From: CBDBZL01 sp965213545
Lineage (GTDB): Bacteria > Pseudomonadota > Alphaproteobacteria > Sphingomonadales > Sphingomonadaceae
NCBI GenBank assembly: GCA_965213545.1
Contig: CBDBZL010000002.1
Coordinates: forward strand, 1,488,001-1,552,000
Direction of reading: 5' to 3'
Length of the DNA: 64,000 nt
Shown one piece after another: positions 34,486 to 44,370 of this stretch; the first letter of the stretch is position 1; each line of letters begins with the position of its first letter. The notes beneath the pieces are model-generated. The model saw only the letters and a list, made by a program, of their open reading frames with translations, made no database searches and was not told the DNA's origin. The translations under genes and the position numbers were made by a program.

Positions 34486-35107
34486 GGCCGGCGCATCGGT
34501 GGCCTTGGAAAGGAAAGGGTCGCGCTGCGACGAGGGTTAGGTTGGTCCAAGTCCGGTGAGGATCACCCGTTCGATGTCCCCCTGCCGCTGTCTCGTGGCG
34601 AAAGGAATGCGCAGGCCAGCGCGTCCTCATGCGATCACGCGATCAGCCTCTACCCACCCGCCCCGCACCCCCTTAGGCTCGCCGCCCTTGCGCCAGGGTC
34701 TCGCGCGTTTGCCACCTCGGACTGGCCTTGTACCCGGGCTTGGATAGACACACCCTGGAGTACCCGCTCCATCACGTTGTCCTTATGGACCGCCTGCCCC
34801 GGGTGCCCCCGTCACGTATCCCAGCGCCCCCGTTTGCTCGACCCCGTTTTCTAGACCCGGTCCGCTCTATCTGGCGAAATGCTACCCCCGCGACCAGCTA
34901 CCGGCGGGTCGCACGAAGGCTCGAACAACCCGCCGGACCGTTCACAAGCAACGACAGCCCCCCGGCGATCCGCCCGCTACTGAGGCCCGGCACGAACCGT
35001 CACTTTCATCGCATGCACCCGCACCGCTTTGCCCTAACACCCCCAACAACGACCATGGCAGAACCCCGCTTGCATTGCCGCGCCCCTGCTTTTGCGCCAC
35101 ATCCGCC
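34486..35107. other. noncoding stretch of 622 bases before hemB
   Basis: No gene with codon pattern or homology is evident in either direction. I looked for a tRNA cloverleaf and found none. The part before 35108 is C-rich and probably holds the hemB promoter. Confidence 0.45.
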
Positions 35108-36121
35108 ATGATGACAGCTTCCCCGCCCGGTCCCGCCTTTCCCGCCACCCGGATGCGGCGCACCCGCGCGAGCGCCTGGAGCCGGGCGCTGTTTCGCGAG
35201 ACGCGGCTCACCCCGGCCGATCTGATCTGGCCGCTATTCGTCACCGGATCGGGCGCTGCGCAAGAGCCTGTTGCTGCGCTGCCGGGGGTGTCGCGCTGGT
35301 CGCCGGCGGAGGTGGGAGCGCGGGCGAAGGAGGCGGTCGCGCTGGGTATCCCCGTCGTCGCCCTGTTCCCCAACACTCCGGCGGACCGGCGCACCGGCGA
35401 TGGCGCCGAGGCGACCAATCCCGACAACCTGGTCTGCCGCACCATCAAGGCGGTGCGCGATGCGTGCGGCGAGAGCATCGGGATCATGACCGACGTGGCG
35501 CTCGATCCCTATACCACGCACGGCCAGGACGGGCTGCTCGACGAGGCGGGGCGAGTGGCCAACGATGCGACCATTGCCGTGCTGGCCGAGCAGGCGCTGG
35601 TCCAGGCGCGGGCGGGGGCCGACATCATCGCGCCGTCGGACATGATGGACGGGCGCATCGGCGCGGTGCGCGCAGCGCTCGAGGCGGCGGGCCATCACGA
35701 TGTCCAGATCATGGCCTACGCGGCCAAATATGCCAGCGCCTTCTACGGCCCGTTCCGCGCCGCGGTGGGCTCGGGCGAAAGGCTGGCTGGCGACAAGAAG
35801 ACCTACCAGATGGACCCCGCCAATGCCGATGAGGCACTGCGCGAGGTGGCGCTCGACATTGCCGAGGGCGCCGACAGCGTGATGGTGAAGCCAGGCCTTG
35901 CCTATCTCGACATCATCTGGCGGGTGAAGCAGCGCTTCGGCGTGCCCGTCTTCGGCTACCAGGTATCGGGCGAATATGCGCTGATCGAGGCGGGCGCGGC
36001 GGCGGGCGTGGGCGACCGGGACGCGCTGCTGATGGAAAAGCTCATCGCCTTCAAGCGCGCAGGGGTCAGCGGGGTGCTGACCTATCACGCGCCGCACGCC
36101 GCCCGGTTGTTGGGTGGCTGA
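35108..36121 (+). CDS. hemB: delta-aminolevulinic acid dehydratase (porphobilinogen synthase)
   Basis: This 337-residue enzyme joins two 5-aminolevulinate molecules to porphobilinogen. Schiff-base lysines are in MAYAAKYAS and VMVKPGLAYLD. The metal-site region DVALDPYTTHGQDGL has aspartates in place of zinc-ligand cysteines, the Mg-type form. The family start TRMRRTRASAWSRALFRET lies just after the N-terminus; ATG at 35108 or 35111 are both possible. It stands alone on the plus strand. Confidence 0.95.
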   Translation: MMTASPPGPAFPATRMRRTRASAWSRALFRETRLTPADLIWPLFVTGSGAAQEPVAALPGVSRWSPAEVGARAKEAVALGIPVVALFPNTPADRRTGDGAEATNPDNLVCRTIKAVRDACGESIGIMTDVALDPYTTHGQDGLLDEAGRVANDATIAVLAEQALVQARAGADIIAPSDMMDGRIGAVRAALEAAGHHDVQIMAYAAKYASAFYGPFRAAVGSGERLAGDKKTYQMDPANADEALREVALDIAEGADSVMVKPGLAYLDIIWRVKQRFGVPVFGYQVSGEYALIEAGAAAGVGDRDALLMEKLIAFKRAGVSGVLTYHAPHAARLLGG

Positions 36122-36134
36122 CTAGCGCGCCAGG

Positions 36135-36723
36135 CTGGAAACCTGTCGGCTGGTGCTCCACCCGCCTACGCCGGATGACCTGCCTTTTCTGCTCGAACGG
36201 ATAAATACGGCCACGGTGATGCGTTTTCTCGGCGGCCGGCCACGCCACCCTGAGAAGGTTGTGCAAGAGCTGCGGGCCGATATCGACGCTTTCGCCAGCG
36301 GGGAATGGCGGCGCTGGACCATCTGGTTGCGCGCACCCTACTGCCGGATCGGGCGGTGCGGATTGTTCCCCGTCCGGTCCGGTAGCGCCCCGATACAGAT
36401 GCGCGGCGGACACCAGATCGGCTGGATGCTGGCAGATGAGTTTCGGGGACGCGGCCATGCGACCCAAGCGGCGCGGGCAGTGCTGGACTATGCTTTGCTG
36501 CTTACGGGGGGCTTTCGGCTTACGGGGGGCTTTCGGCTTACGGGGCCTGCAAGAGATCTTGGCCCAGACCAGCGACTCGAACCGCCCGTCGACCAATGTG
36601 ATGCACCGCCTCGGTTTCGCCCGGCGTCCCGAGCTCGATTATCACGACCCGGACTATCCGTCGCAGGACAACCCGACGACGGTCTGGTCCTTGTCGGCAG
36701 GGGCGTTCAGCGCGTCCGTCTGA
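36135..36723 (+). pseudogene. GNAT-family acetyltransferase, frameshifted
   Basis: The reading begins LETCRLVLHPPTPDDLPFLL, a typical GNAT N-terminus, but no ATG is in frame (an in-frame TAG lies at 36123; CTG at 36135 and GTG at 36153 are the only candidates). The acetyl-CoA loop is seen near DEFRGRGHATQAARAVL. The frame is lost in an 18-base repeat at 36501-36545. The C-terminal part LQEILAQTSDSNRPSTNVMH and LGFARRPELDYHDP continues in another frame to TGA at 36723. It looks like a recently broken gene, unless a sequencing error. Confidence 0.75.
36501..36545. repeat. 18-base tandem repeat (2.5 copies) at the frameshift of the acetyltransferase
   Basis: The unit CTTACGGGGGGCTTTCGG occurs at 36501 and 36519, then a shorter version CTTACGGGG at 36537. 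The six-G runs are slippage-prone. The frame of the acetyltransferase changes across this stretch. Confidence 0.85.
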
Positions 36724-36927
36724 GGTTTATGGCGGGGCGGCTTAGCGATCGGCGTCATCGGCGGGATAATCCTCTGGCCCCCTGCAGCGCGGGTTCATCA
36801 CGGCATTGACGCGACGCTCCAACGCGGCGAGCAGGGGCGCGATGGAGAACAGCTTGCCACACACGCTCGATCGCCCCCGCCTGGTCCCGCCCGCCGCGTC
36901 TCACCGCGCCCGGTGCGCGAGGTGGCA

Positions 36928-37524
36928 ATGACCGGCCCGATCGACCCGCTCGCCGATCCGCAGGCGCGCTTCCCCTGGGCGATGATCCTGTCGTTCGAGG
37001 GCAAGACCCCGGTGATCGACCGCACCGCCTTCATCGCCCCGGGAGCGCAGGTGATCGGCGATGTGACCATCGGGCCGCAGGCGAGCATCTGGTATAATTG
37101 CGTGCTGCGCGGCGACATCCACGCGATCGAGGTCGGCGCGCGCTCCAACGTGCAGGACGGCTCTGTCTTCCATGTCGAAGGCCCGCGCCCCGATACGGAT
37201 GGCTGCCCCACGATCATCGGCGAGGATTGCGTCATCGGCCATATGGCGGTGGTCCATGGCGCCAGCTTGGCGGACCGCGCGTTCGTGGGCATGGGCGCGG
37301 TGGCGATGGATGCCAGCCGCATCGGCCCGGGCGCCATGCTGGGCGCGGGCGCGCTGCTGTCGCCGGGCAAACACATCCCCGCGCGCGAGATCTGGGTCGG
37401 CCGGCCGGCCAAGCTGCTCAAGGAACAGAGCGAGGCGCAGGTCGACAAGATCAGGTTCCAGACCGAGCGCTACTGCCGCCTCGCCGAGCGCCACATGGCC
37501 GAGCTGCGCAAGCGCTGGCGTTAG
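36928..37524 (+). CDS. gamma carbonic anhydrase-like hexapeptide-repeat protein
   Basis: This 198-residue left-handed beta-helix protein has the repeated hexapeptide pattern (IAPGAQVIGDVTIGPQASIW) and RGDIHAIEVGARSNVQDG, GHMAVVHGA and GMGAVAMD, where the metal-binding histidines lie. Family members are carbonic anhydrase or acyltransferase-like. ATG at 36928 has GAGGTGG upstream; GTG at 36913 is possible. Substrate is not decided. Confidence 0.88.
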   Translation: MTGPIDPLADPQARFPWAMILSFEGKTPVIDRTAFIAPGAQVIGDVTIGPQASIWYNCVLRGDIHAIEVGARSNVQDGSVFHVEGPRPDTDGCPTIIGEDCVIGHMAVVHGASLADRAFVGMGAVAMDASRIGPGAMLGAGALLSPGKHIPAREIWVGRPAKLLKEQSEAQVDKIRFQTERYCRLAERHMAELRKRWR

Positions 37525-37748
37525 GCGCCGCTCGCCGGGGGTGGGACTTGCGCACGATTGTTCTATGATCATGCGGGCGGTACGGACGGTCAGGCCAGAG
37601 CGAAACCTGCGCCGTCGCCGACCGCCAGCGCCGCAAAAGTGCAGCACGGATGCGGGAACCCGGTTGCTGCCCCACCCGTAATCGCCGGGCGCGCGCCGAC
37701 AGCTCGCGCCCCGTAACCAGACCCGCAACGAGGCTGCGAGCGAACCCG

Positions 37749-38564
37749 ATGACGATGCGCCGTATCCTCAAGCTTGGCGGTGGTCTTGCCCTTGCAGGCG
37801 TCGCGGTAGCCGCGGCCGGCTCGCGCATGGCCGGCGGATTGGGTGCGGCGCGTGCGGTCGCCTATGAGCCCACCAACACGTTGAAGCCGGTGGGCGAGGA
37901 CCTGTGGATCGTCGATGGCGAGCCCATCTCGGCAATGGGGCTGACCGTGCCCGTCAGGATGAGCGTGATCCGGCTGGCCGATGGAACAACCCTACTACAT
38001 TCGCCCATCCGCCATTCGCCTGCCCTGGCGGGGATGATCGACGAATTGGGCCCCGTGCGCCATCTGGTCGCGCCGAGCATCGCGCACTGGAAGTTCCTCG
38101 CCGACTGGCAGCGCGCCCATCCTCAGGCTACGACTTGGGCTGTTCCCGGGCTTGCGGATAGGCCGCAGGTGCGCCTGTCGGGCTTGCGGATCGAGCGCGA
38201 GCTTGGCGAAACCGCGCCGCCCGAATGGTCTGGGATCACCCAGCATCTGGTGCGGGGCCTGGGTTTTGTCGAAGCCGTGCTGTTCCACCAGCCCAGTCGC
38301 ACGCTCATCCTGTGCGACCTGATCGAGAACCTGGAACCCGGCAGGTTGCCTGCGATCACCGCCGCCGCCGCGCGGCTGGCCGGGGCGTGCGAGGGCCGGC
38401 CGGCGCGTCATGTGCGCGCGGCGCTGCGGCTGGGCGGAACACAGGCGCGCGCGGACATTGCCCGGATGATCGCGCTGGCGCCGGAAAAAATCGTCTTCGC
38501 GCATGGCAGCTGGTTCGACCGCGATGGGGAGATGCGCCTTCGCCGGGCCTTCGACAGGCCATGA
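37749..38564 (+). CDS. DUF4336 family protein (metallo-hydrolase-like fold)
   Basis: This 271-residue protein has an N-terminal membrane segment or signal (LKLGGGLALAGVAVAAAGS) and the DUF4336 segments EDLWIVDGEPI, PVRMSVIRLADG, HSPIRHSPAL and APSIAHWKFL, where a hydrolase-like histidine would lie. The domain is distantly related to metallo-beta-lactamase proteins; no substrate is known. ATG at 37749 and 37755 are both possible. Confidence 0.75.
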   Translation: MTMRRILKLGGGLALAGVAVAAAGSRMAGGLGAARAVAYEPTNTLKPVGEDLWIVDGEPISAMGLTVPVRMSVIRLADGTTLLHSPIRHSPALAGMIDELGPVRHLVAPSIAHWKFLADWQRAHPQATTWAVPGLADRPQVRLSGLRIERELGETAPPEWSGITQHLVRGLGFVEAVLFHQPSRTLILCDLIENLEPGRLPAITAAAARLAGACEGRPARHVRAALRLGGTQARADIARMIALAPEKIVFAHGSWFDRDGEMRLRRAFDRP

Positions 38565-38607
38565 GCCGTGACCGCGACGGCCTCTCGCGGGTGCATAGGA
38601 TAGCAGG

Positions 38608-39072
38608 ATGAGCAAGACCGATACCTTCCCCGACCTGTTGCAGCTATGCCTGTGGGACCTTCGCGCAGGGTGCGAGGCGCTTGGCGAGCGATTGCCCGCC
38701 ATCATGCGTCAGGCGTCCGACCCCCGGCTTCGCACCGCGCTCGAGGCTTGCGTGGCGGGAGCCCGCACCCGGGCGGCGCGGTTGCGCGAGACCGGTGACA
38801 AGGAGCAGGGCCCGGACAATCTGTGGATGGCGGGCATCCTCGAGGATGGCGAGCGCGATACGCGCAGCATCCAAAGCGGCGTGCTGCTCGACCTGGCGAT
38901 AGTCGGCGCGCTGCGCAAGGCGCTGTTCGCCGAACTCGCCTCGCTCGCTACTGCGCGGGCGATCGCCGCCAGCCTGTCCGAGACCGAGGTTGCAAGGGCG
39001 GTTGAAGCGAACGAGGGCGAATTGCGCGAACAGGACGCAGCGCTGGAACGGTTGCTCTGGTCGCTTGCCTGA
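38608..39072 (+). CDS. ferritin-like DUF892 (YciF-type) helical protein
   Basis: This 154-residue all-helical protein has a layout (LLQLCLWDLRAGCEALGERL, LEACVAGARTRAARLRE) resembling DUF892 ferritin-like proteins. It lacks a clear full diiron ligand set, so the assignment is moderate. It begins 43 bases after the DUF4336 gene on the same strand. Confidence 0.6.
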   Translation: MSKTDTFPDLLQLCLWDLRAGCEALGERLPAIMRQASDPRLRTALEACVAGARTRAARLRETGDKEQGPDNLWMAGILEDGERDTRSIQSGVLLDLAIVGALRKALFAELASLATARAIAASLSETEVARAVEANEGELREQDAALERLLWSLA

Positions 39073-39236
39073 CCCCCTCGCGTCCAGCTTGGCGCTTGCG
39101 TCACCGGCGCTGGGGGGTATCGCCTGACCGACCATCCCGGTCCCGCCGCCAGTTTCCCGCAAAAACGCACCAGCCGGTCGAACCGGGCGCAATCCGCGCG
39201 GCTGAGAAAGTCCGGCGCACAGCAAAAGGCCCCGCC

Positions 39237-40001
39237 ATGACCGACACCGCCACCCACACCGCCGATGCGCACACCGCGCAGCCTAGTCTTGCCGGGCGGC
39301 GCGCCATCATCACCGGCGGCACCACGGGCATCGGCCGCGCGGTGGCGGTGCTGCTTGCCTCGCAGGGCGTGCGCGTGTTCATCTGCGGGCGCAATCCCCA
39401 GCATCTGGCCGACGCGCTCCAGCGGATCGGCGAAGTGGGCGAGGGTGACGGGCTGGCGCTCGATCTGGCGCGCCAGCAGGATGTCGACCGTTTCGTCGAG
39501 GCAGGCACCCGGTTCCTGGGCGGGATTGACCTGGCGGTAATCAATGCCGGGCTCGCCGCGGGCGGGGTGGAGGACACCGACGTCCATTCGATCCGCTACA
39601 CCGTCGACACCAATCTCACCGCCATGATGACTGCCACCAGGCTGGTGGCCGAGCGGATGGAGGCGGGCAGCGACATCGTGTTCATCGGCTCGATTGCGGC
39701 GGTATCGCGCGGCGCGGGGTCGAGCGTCTATGCGGCCACCAAGACCGGCGTCCAGGCGTTTGCCGAGGCGCTGGGCAAGGAACTGGCCGAGCGCGACATC
39801 AAGGTGGGCAATATCGAGCCCGGCCTGGTGGGCACCGACATGCACCTGCCCGATATCTCGGTGGAACAGCAGCGCGAGATGATCGCCGCGGGCGAGATGA
39901 TGCGCGCCGAGGATATCGCCGTCGCGGTGCGCTTCATGCTCGCCCAGCCGCGCCGCACCCGGGTGTCGCTGATGCGGATCGAGGCGCTGGGATCGGGTTA
40001 G
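39237..40001 (+). CDS. short-chain dehydrogenase/reductase
   Basis: This 254-residue SDR has IITGGTTGIGRAV (about 24-36), INAG, the active-site serine in FIGSIAA and YAATK. It ends without a final strand beyond MRIEALGSG. ATG at 39237 precedes the cofactor loop by 27 residues. It lies upstream of the cobalamin riboswitch and is not obviously linked to it. Substrate unknown. Confidence 0.87.
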   Translation: MTDTATHTADAHTAQPSLAGRRAIITGGTTGIGRAVAVLLASQGVRVFICGRNPQHLADALQRIGEVGEGDGLALDLARQQDVDRFVEAGTRFLGGIDLAVINAGLAAGGVEDTDVHSIRYTVDTNLTAMMTATRLVAERMEAGSDIVFIGSIAAVSRGAGSSVYAATKTGVQAFAEALGKELAERDIKVGNIEPGLVGTDMHLPDISVEQQREMIAAGEMMRAEDIAVAVRFMLAQPRRTRVSLMRIEALGSG

Positions 40002-40079
40002 ACGTCCCGCCGCGCGTCCCCCGTTCGCTTGCGCCAACCATGAAGAGCGCGGTCACCATCCCCCCCAATCCGCGATTGA

Positions 40080-40295
40080 CAGTGCCGGTGCCCACCCGCA
40101 TGGGCGGGGCAGACGGTGCTGCGGGTCCGCAAAGGCGCGCAGCTAAGAGGGAAGCCGGTCGAACGCCGGCGCTGTGCCCGCAACTGTAGGCCGGGAGCCT
40201 CGAGCCACCCAAGTCACTGGCCAGGCCTTTTGCAAGAGGGCGCGGCCGGGAAGACGGTTCGAAGGCGATGATCGGCAAGCCAGGAGACCTGCCGT
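40080..40295 (+). promoter_or_regulatory. cobalamin (adenosylcobalamin) riboswitch
   Basis: The leader contains the hallmark B12 elements in order: AAGAGGGAAGCCGG at 40145-40158, GCCCGCAACTG at 40176-40186, the GGGAAGACGG segment near 40250, and the B12 box AGCCAGGAGACCTGCC at 40278-40293. Binding of cobalamin is expected to reduce expression of the downstream btuB and transporter genes. The boundaries are approximate. Confidence 0.95.
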
Positions 40296-40475
40296 CGCGT
40301 CGTTCGTCCGGGGCCGGGTCCAGCCCTTGGGACAGGAAGCAATTTCCGCCGAGACGACAGCACTGGCCGGTTCGGAAAAGCCGCTTCGCCCCCAGCGCGA
40401 ATGCGGCAGGCCACCCTGTCGAACCGCGATGCGGGCACCGGCCCTCGCATCGCGCGCGAGCGGAAAGCCATTGCC

Positions 40476-42407
40476 ATGTCCATCCACCGCATGTTCGCGG
40501 CCGTCATTCTTGCCGCCGTCCCCGGCGCGCCGGTGCTGGCCCAAATCTCCGACCTGCCGCCCGGCGCTTCGCCGAGCGACGAGACGATCATCGTCACCGC
40601 CAACCGCGCGCCGCGCAGCCTGGGCCAGGTCGGCCAGTCGGTCACGGTGATCGGCGAGGAGGAGATCGTCTCCCGCCAGCCCACCAGCGTCACCGACCTC
40701 TTGCGCACCGTTCCCGGCGTCACCTTCAGCCGCAATGGCGGGCCGGGCACGGTGACCGGCGTCTCGATCCGCGGCGCCGACAGCGACCAGAGCGTGGTGC
40801 TGATCGACGGGGTCAAGCTCAACGACCCCGCATCGCCGGGCGGCGGGTTCAATTTCGGACCGCTGCTCGCAGGCAACATCGCGCGGGTGGAGGTGGTCCG
40901 CGGCGCGCAGTCGGTGCTTTACGGCAGCCAGGCGATCGGTGGGGTGGTCAACCTCATCACCCGCGCGCCCACGCGCGCGCCGGCGCTGTTCGCCAGCATC
41001 GAGGGCGGGTCGAGGGATACGGCGCAGCTGGTCGGCAACGTCTCGGGCCGGCTCGGACCCGTGGGTGCGAGCCTTGGCGCGACCTTCCTGCGCGACGACG
41101 GCGTCTCGGCCTTCAGCGAGGCGCGCGGTGGCAGCGAGACCGACGGGTTCGAGAGCTTCGGGGTGAACGCCAAGCTCGACATCGCGCTCGCGCCGAACGT
41201 CGCGCTCGACCTGCGCGGGTTCTATGCCGACGGCGAGACCCAGGTCGACGGCTTCCCGCCCCCCGACTTCGCGCTGGCCGACACAAGCGAGGTCTCCCGG
41301 CGCCAGGATCTGGTCGCCTATGCCGGGCTGAAGGCCGACCTTATGGACGGGCGGCTGCGCAACCGGCTGGGCCTTGCCGTGACCGATATCGACCGGCGCG
41401 ATACCGACCGGTCAGGAAACGCGCCACTCGAAACCTTCGCCGCGACGGGCGAGAACCGCAGGCTCGAATATCAGGGCGTGTTCGATGCCACGGACCGGGC
41501 CGAGCTGGTATTCGGCGCGGAACGCGAGGTCTCGCGCTATGAAAGCGCCAGTTTCGGCGGGCCGGTGGCCAGCGCCGATACCTCGATCAACTCGCTCTAT
41601 GGCCAGCTCAACCTGACGCCCGTCGCCGGGCTCTCGCTCACCGCCGGCATCCGCCATGACGATCACCAGACCTTCGGCGGCGAGACCACGGTGGCGGCGA
41701 GCGGCGCGTTCTCGCCCGATGACGGCGTCACCGTGCTGCGCGTCAGTTATGGCGAGGGGTTCAAGGCGCCCTCGCTGTTTCAGCTGTTCAGCGATTTCGG
41801 CAACCAAGGGCTGCTTCCCGAGCGCTCGCAAGGCTGGGATGCCGGGATCGCGCGCAGCTTTGCAGGTGGCAAGGCGCGGGCCAGCATCACCCGGTTCGAG
41901 CGGACCTCGCGCGACCTTATCGTGTTCGTCTCATGTTTCGGCAATGCGCTGCCACCATGCCAAAGCGAGCGTCCACCTTTCGGCACCTACGACAACATCG
42001 CCCGCGCGCGGGCGCAGGGTTTGGAACTGGCCGCCGCGCTGGCGCCTGCACAAGGGTTCGAGCTGAGCGCGCAATACAGCACAATCGAAGCGGTCGACCG
42101 GACCAGCGGCAAGCGTCTCCCCCGCCGCGCCGACGAGACCTTCAGCCTGCTCGCCGATGTCCGCATGCCGGGCGGGCCAGCCATCGGCGCGACGCTGCTG
42201 GCGGTGGGCGACAGTTTCGATGATGCCGCCAACCGCCGGCCGCTATCGGGCTATGTCCTGGTCGACCTGAGGGCCAGCCTGGCCGTTGCCCGGGGGGTCG
42301 AGCTGTTCGGCCGCATCGAGAACCTGTTCGACGAGCGCTACGAGACCGTGCTGTTCTATGGTCAGCCCGGGCGCGCGGCGTTCGGCGGCATCCGCGCGCG
42401 GCTCTAG
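40476..42407 (+). CDS. btuB: TonB-dependent vitamin B12 receptor
   Basis: This 643-residue outer-membrane beta-barrel has a signal peptide (MFAAVILAAVPGAPVLA), a TonB box (ETIIVTANR), a plug domain (TDLLRTVPGVTF, GSQAIGGVVNLIT) and a barrel ending IRARL with terminal aromatic strands. The riboswitch upstream shows that it is cobalamin-regulated, so BtuB is well supported. The ATG at 40476 was chosen for the signal peptide; its ribosome binding site is weak, as the riboswitch could control it. Confidence 0.93.
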   Translation: MSIHRMFAAVILAAVPGAPVLAQISDLPPGASPSDETIIVTANRAPRSLGQVGQSVTVIGEEEIVSRQPTSVTDLLRTVPGVTFSRNGGPGTVTGVSIRGADSDQSVVLIDGVKLNDPASPGGGFNFGPLLAGNIARVEVVRGAQSVLYGSQAIGGVVNLITRAPTRAPALFASIEGGSRDTAQLVGNVSGRLGPVGASLGATFLRDDGVSAFSEARGGSETDGFESFGVNAKLDIALAPNVALDLRGFYADGETQVDGFPPPDFALADTSEVSRRQDLVAYAGLKADLMDGRLRNRLGLAVTDIDRRDTDRSGNAPLETFAATGENRRLEYQGVFDATDRAELVFGAEREVSRYESASFGGPVASADTSINSLYGQLNLTPVAGLSLTAGIRHDDHQTFGGETTVAASGAFSPDDGVTVLRVSYGEGFKAPSLFQLFSDFGNQGLLPERSQGWDAGIARSFAGGKARASITRFERTSRDLIVFVSCFGNALPPCQSERPPFGTYDNIARARAQGLELAAALAPAQGFELSAQYSTIEAVDRTSGKRLPRRADETFSLLADVRMPGGPAIGATLLAVGDSFDDAANRRPLSGYVLVDLRASLAVARGVELFGRIENLFDERYETVLFYGQPGRAAFGGIRARL

Positions 42408-43396
42408 TGGCGGTGCGACGGGTCCTGGCTGCGCTGCTCGGTGGGCTGCTCGGTGGGCTGCTCGCCGCCTGTTCGAGCCCATCCGCGCGCCAGTCCGGGC
42501 CTGAGGATGGCAGCGAGGAAGGCGCCCCCGGGCGGATCGTGAGTCTCGATTTCTGCGCCGACCAGTATGTCCTTCGCTTCGCCGCGCGCGAGGACATCCT
42601 GGCGCTGTCGCCCGATGCCGCTCGGCCGTTCTCCTTCATGCGAGCCAGCGCGGCAGGGCTGCCCACCGTCCGCCCGCGCACCGCCGATATCCTGGCGCTC
42701 GCGCCCGACCTGGTGGTGCGCTCCTATGGCGGCGGACCGGGCGTGGCGGGCTTTCTGGAACGTGCGGGGGTTGAGTTGATCGAGATCGCCTCGCCGGTCA
42801 CCATCGCCGATGTCCGCGCCGAGGTCGTGCGCGTGGGCAGCGCGCTGGGACAACCGGACGAGGCGCGTCTTGTGGCCCGGGACATGGACCACCGGCTCGC
42901 CAAGCTGGCCGCGCGGCAGGAGCACCGGCGCAGCGTGCTCTACCTGACGCCCGGCGGGGTGACCGCGGGGCCGGGAACGCTGGTGGATGAGCTGTTCAGC
43001 GCCGCGGGTCTGACGAACTTCCAGCATCGCCCGGGGTGGAACCCGATCCCGCTCGAACGGCTGGCCTATGAGCGGCCCGACCTCATCGCCGCCGCCAGTT
43101 TCGAGGGCGCGGCAGGCAGCCTGCACCACTGGAGCGCCGCGCGCCACCCTGTCGCGCAAGAGCGGCTCGGCGATCTTCCGATGGTGACGCTGGATGGCGC
43201 CTGGACCTCGTGCGGCGGCTGGTTCCTGATCGATGCGATCGAGGCGCTCGCCTTATCGGGTACCCGGCGGGCGGCGAGCCCGGCGCCGGCCGGCGCAAGG
43301 CCCCGCTCCCCGGCGCTTTCGGCAGGCGACGCGGCGATGAACGCTCGGCACCCTTGGTCGCGCAAACGCACCCATTTCGGACCGGACGCAAGATGA
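42407..43396 (+). CDS. btuF: cobalamin ABC transporter substrate-binding lipoprotein (BtuF-like)
   Basis: This 329-residue protein has a GTG start at 42407 overlapping the btuB stop. A signal sequence built on LLGGLLGGLLAAC follows (lipobox LAAC), then a BtuF-like fold (RIVSLDFCADQYVL, ALAPDLVV). The C-terminus carries an extra low-complexity 40 residues (ASPAPAGARPR and on) that overlaps btuC. In the operon it would deliver the cofactor to the permease. Confidence 0.88.
   Translation: MAVRRVLAALLGGLLGGLLAACSSPSARQSGPEDGSEEGAPGRIVSLDFCADQYVLRFAAREDILALSPDAARPFSFMRASAAGLPTVRPRTADILALAPDLVVRSYGGGPGVAGFLERAGVELIEIASPVTIADVRAEVVRVGSALGQPDEARLVARDMDHRLAKLAARQEHRRSVLYLTPGGVTAGPGTLVDELFSAAGLTNFQHRPGWNPIPLERLAYERPDLIAAASFEGAAGSLHHWSAARHPVAQERLGDLPMVTLDGAWTSCGGWFLIDAIEALALSGTRRAASPAPAGARPRSPALSAGDAAMNARHPWSRKRTHFGPDAR
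42433..42464. repeat. 12-base tandem repeat in the BtuF signal peptide
   Basis: GCTGCTCGGTGG repeats at 42433 and 42445 and partly at 42457. It encodes the LLGG repeats of the hydrophobic core and stays in frame. Confidence 0.85.
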
Positions 43397-44370
43397 ACCG
43401 GGTCAGCGCCATCCTCGCGAGCGCTCTCATCGCCGCGCTTCTCGCCTCGCTGCTCATGGGATCGGTGCCGCTGCCCGGTGCGCGCATCCTCGCCGCGCTT
43501 GCCGGGCAGGGGGCACCGGGGGACCAGCTGGTCGTCTGGCACATTCGCCTGCCGCGCGCGCTCGCCGCCGCCGCCGCGGGCGCCGCGCTGGGAATGAGCG
43601 GCGCGGCGCTCCAGGGCCTGTTGCGCAATCCGCTCGCCGAGCCCGGCATCCTCGGCGTCTCGGCCAGCGCGGCGCTGTTCGCCACCTTCGTCCTGTATTT
43701 CGGCCTGGCCGGCGCGGGCGCGCTGGTGCTGCCGGGAGCCGCGGTGGCGGGCGCGCTGATGGCCACCGCGCTCATCACCATCGCTGGCTTGCGCACCCGC
43801 TCGGTGGTCACGCTGATTCTCATCGGGGTCGGCCTGTCGAGCTTTGCCGCCGCGCTGATGGCGCTGATGATGAACCTGGCGCCCAATCCCTTCAGCCTGT
43901 CCGACATGGTCAACTGGATGCTGGGCACGGTCGATAATCGCAGCCTGGCCGACCTGGCCTTCGCCGCGCCGTTCCTGGCGGCAGGTATCGCGGTCATGCT
44001 GGCGAGCGGGCGCGGGCTGGCGGCGCTGGCGCTGGGCGAGGAGACCGCCGAGGGGCTCGGGCTGGACCTGGTTCGCCAGCGCACGCAGGTGATCGTGGGC
44101 GCGGGCCTCGCCACCGGAGCGGCGGTGGCGCTGGCGGGTGCGATTGGCTTTGTGGGCATCGTCGCGCCGCATCTGGTGCGCCCCTGGCTGCGCTATGATC
44201 CCGCGCGGCTGCTGGTCCCCTCGGGCCTGCTCGGCGCGTTGTTGCTGGTGCTGGCCGATATCGGCGTGCGCCTTGCACCCACCGACAGCGAGCTCAAGCT
44301 GGGCGTGGTCGCCTCGCTGATCGGCGCGCCCGTATTCGTGTGGATCGCCGCGCGGCAGAGGCTGGCATGA
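43393..44370 (+). CDS. btuC: cobalamin ABC transporter permease (FecCD family)
   Basis: This 325-residue integral membrane protein has about nine to ten hydrophobic segments (ILASALIAALLASLLMG, GVGLSSFAAALMALMM and others). It keeps FecCD landmarks such as GAALQGLLRNPLAEPGILG and GFVGIVAPHLVR. The ATG at 43393 overlaps the btuF stop. With the ATPase it forms the inner-membrane importer. Confidence 0.9.
   Translation: MNRVSAILASALIAALLASLLMGSVPLPGARILAALAGQGAPGDQLVVWHIRLPRALAAAAAGAALGMSGAALQGLLRNPLAEPGILGVSASAALFATFVLYFGLAGAGALVLPGAAVAGALMATALITIAGLRTRSVVTLILIGVGLSSFAAALMALMMNLAPNPFSLSDMVNWMLGTVDNRSLADLAFAAPFLAAGIAVMLASGRGLAALALGEETAEGLGLDLVRQRTQVIVGAGLATGAAVALAGAIGFVGIVAPHLVRPWLRYDPARLLVPSGLLGALLLVLADIGVRLAPTDSELKLGVVASLIGAPVFVWIAARQRLA

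Noticed and set aside
34486..35107. Long noncoding region that might hold a tRNA or small RNA.
   Set aside because: No cloverleaf or recognisable RNA motif could be drawn from it.
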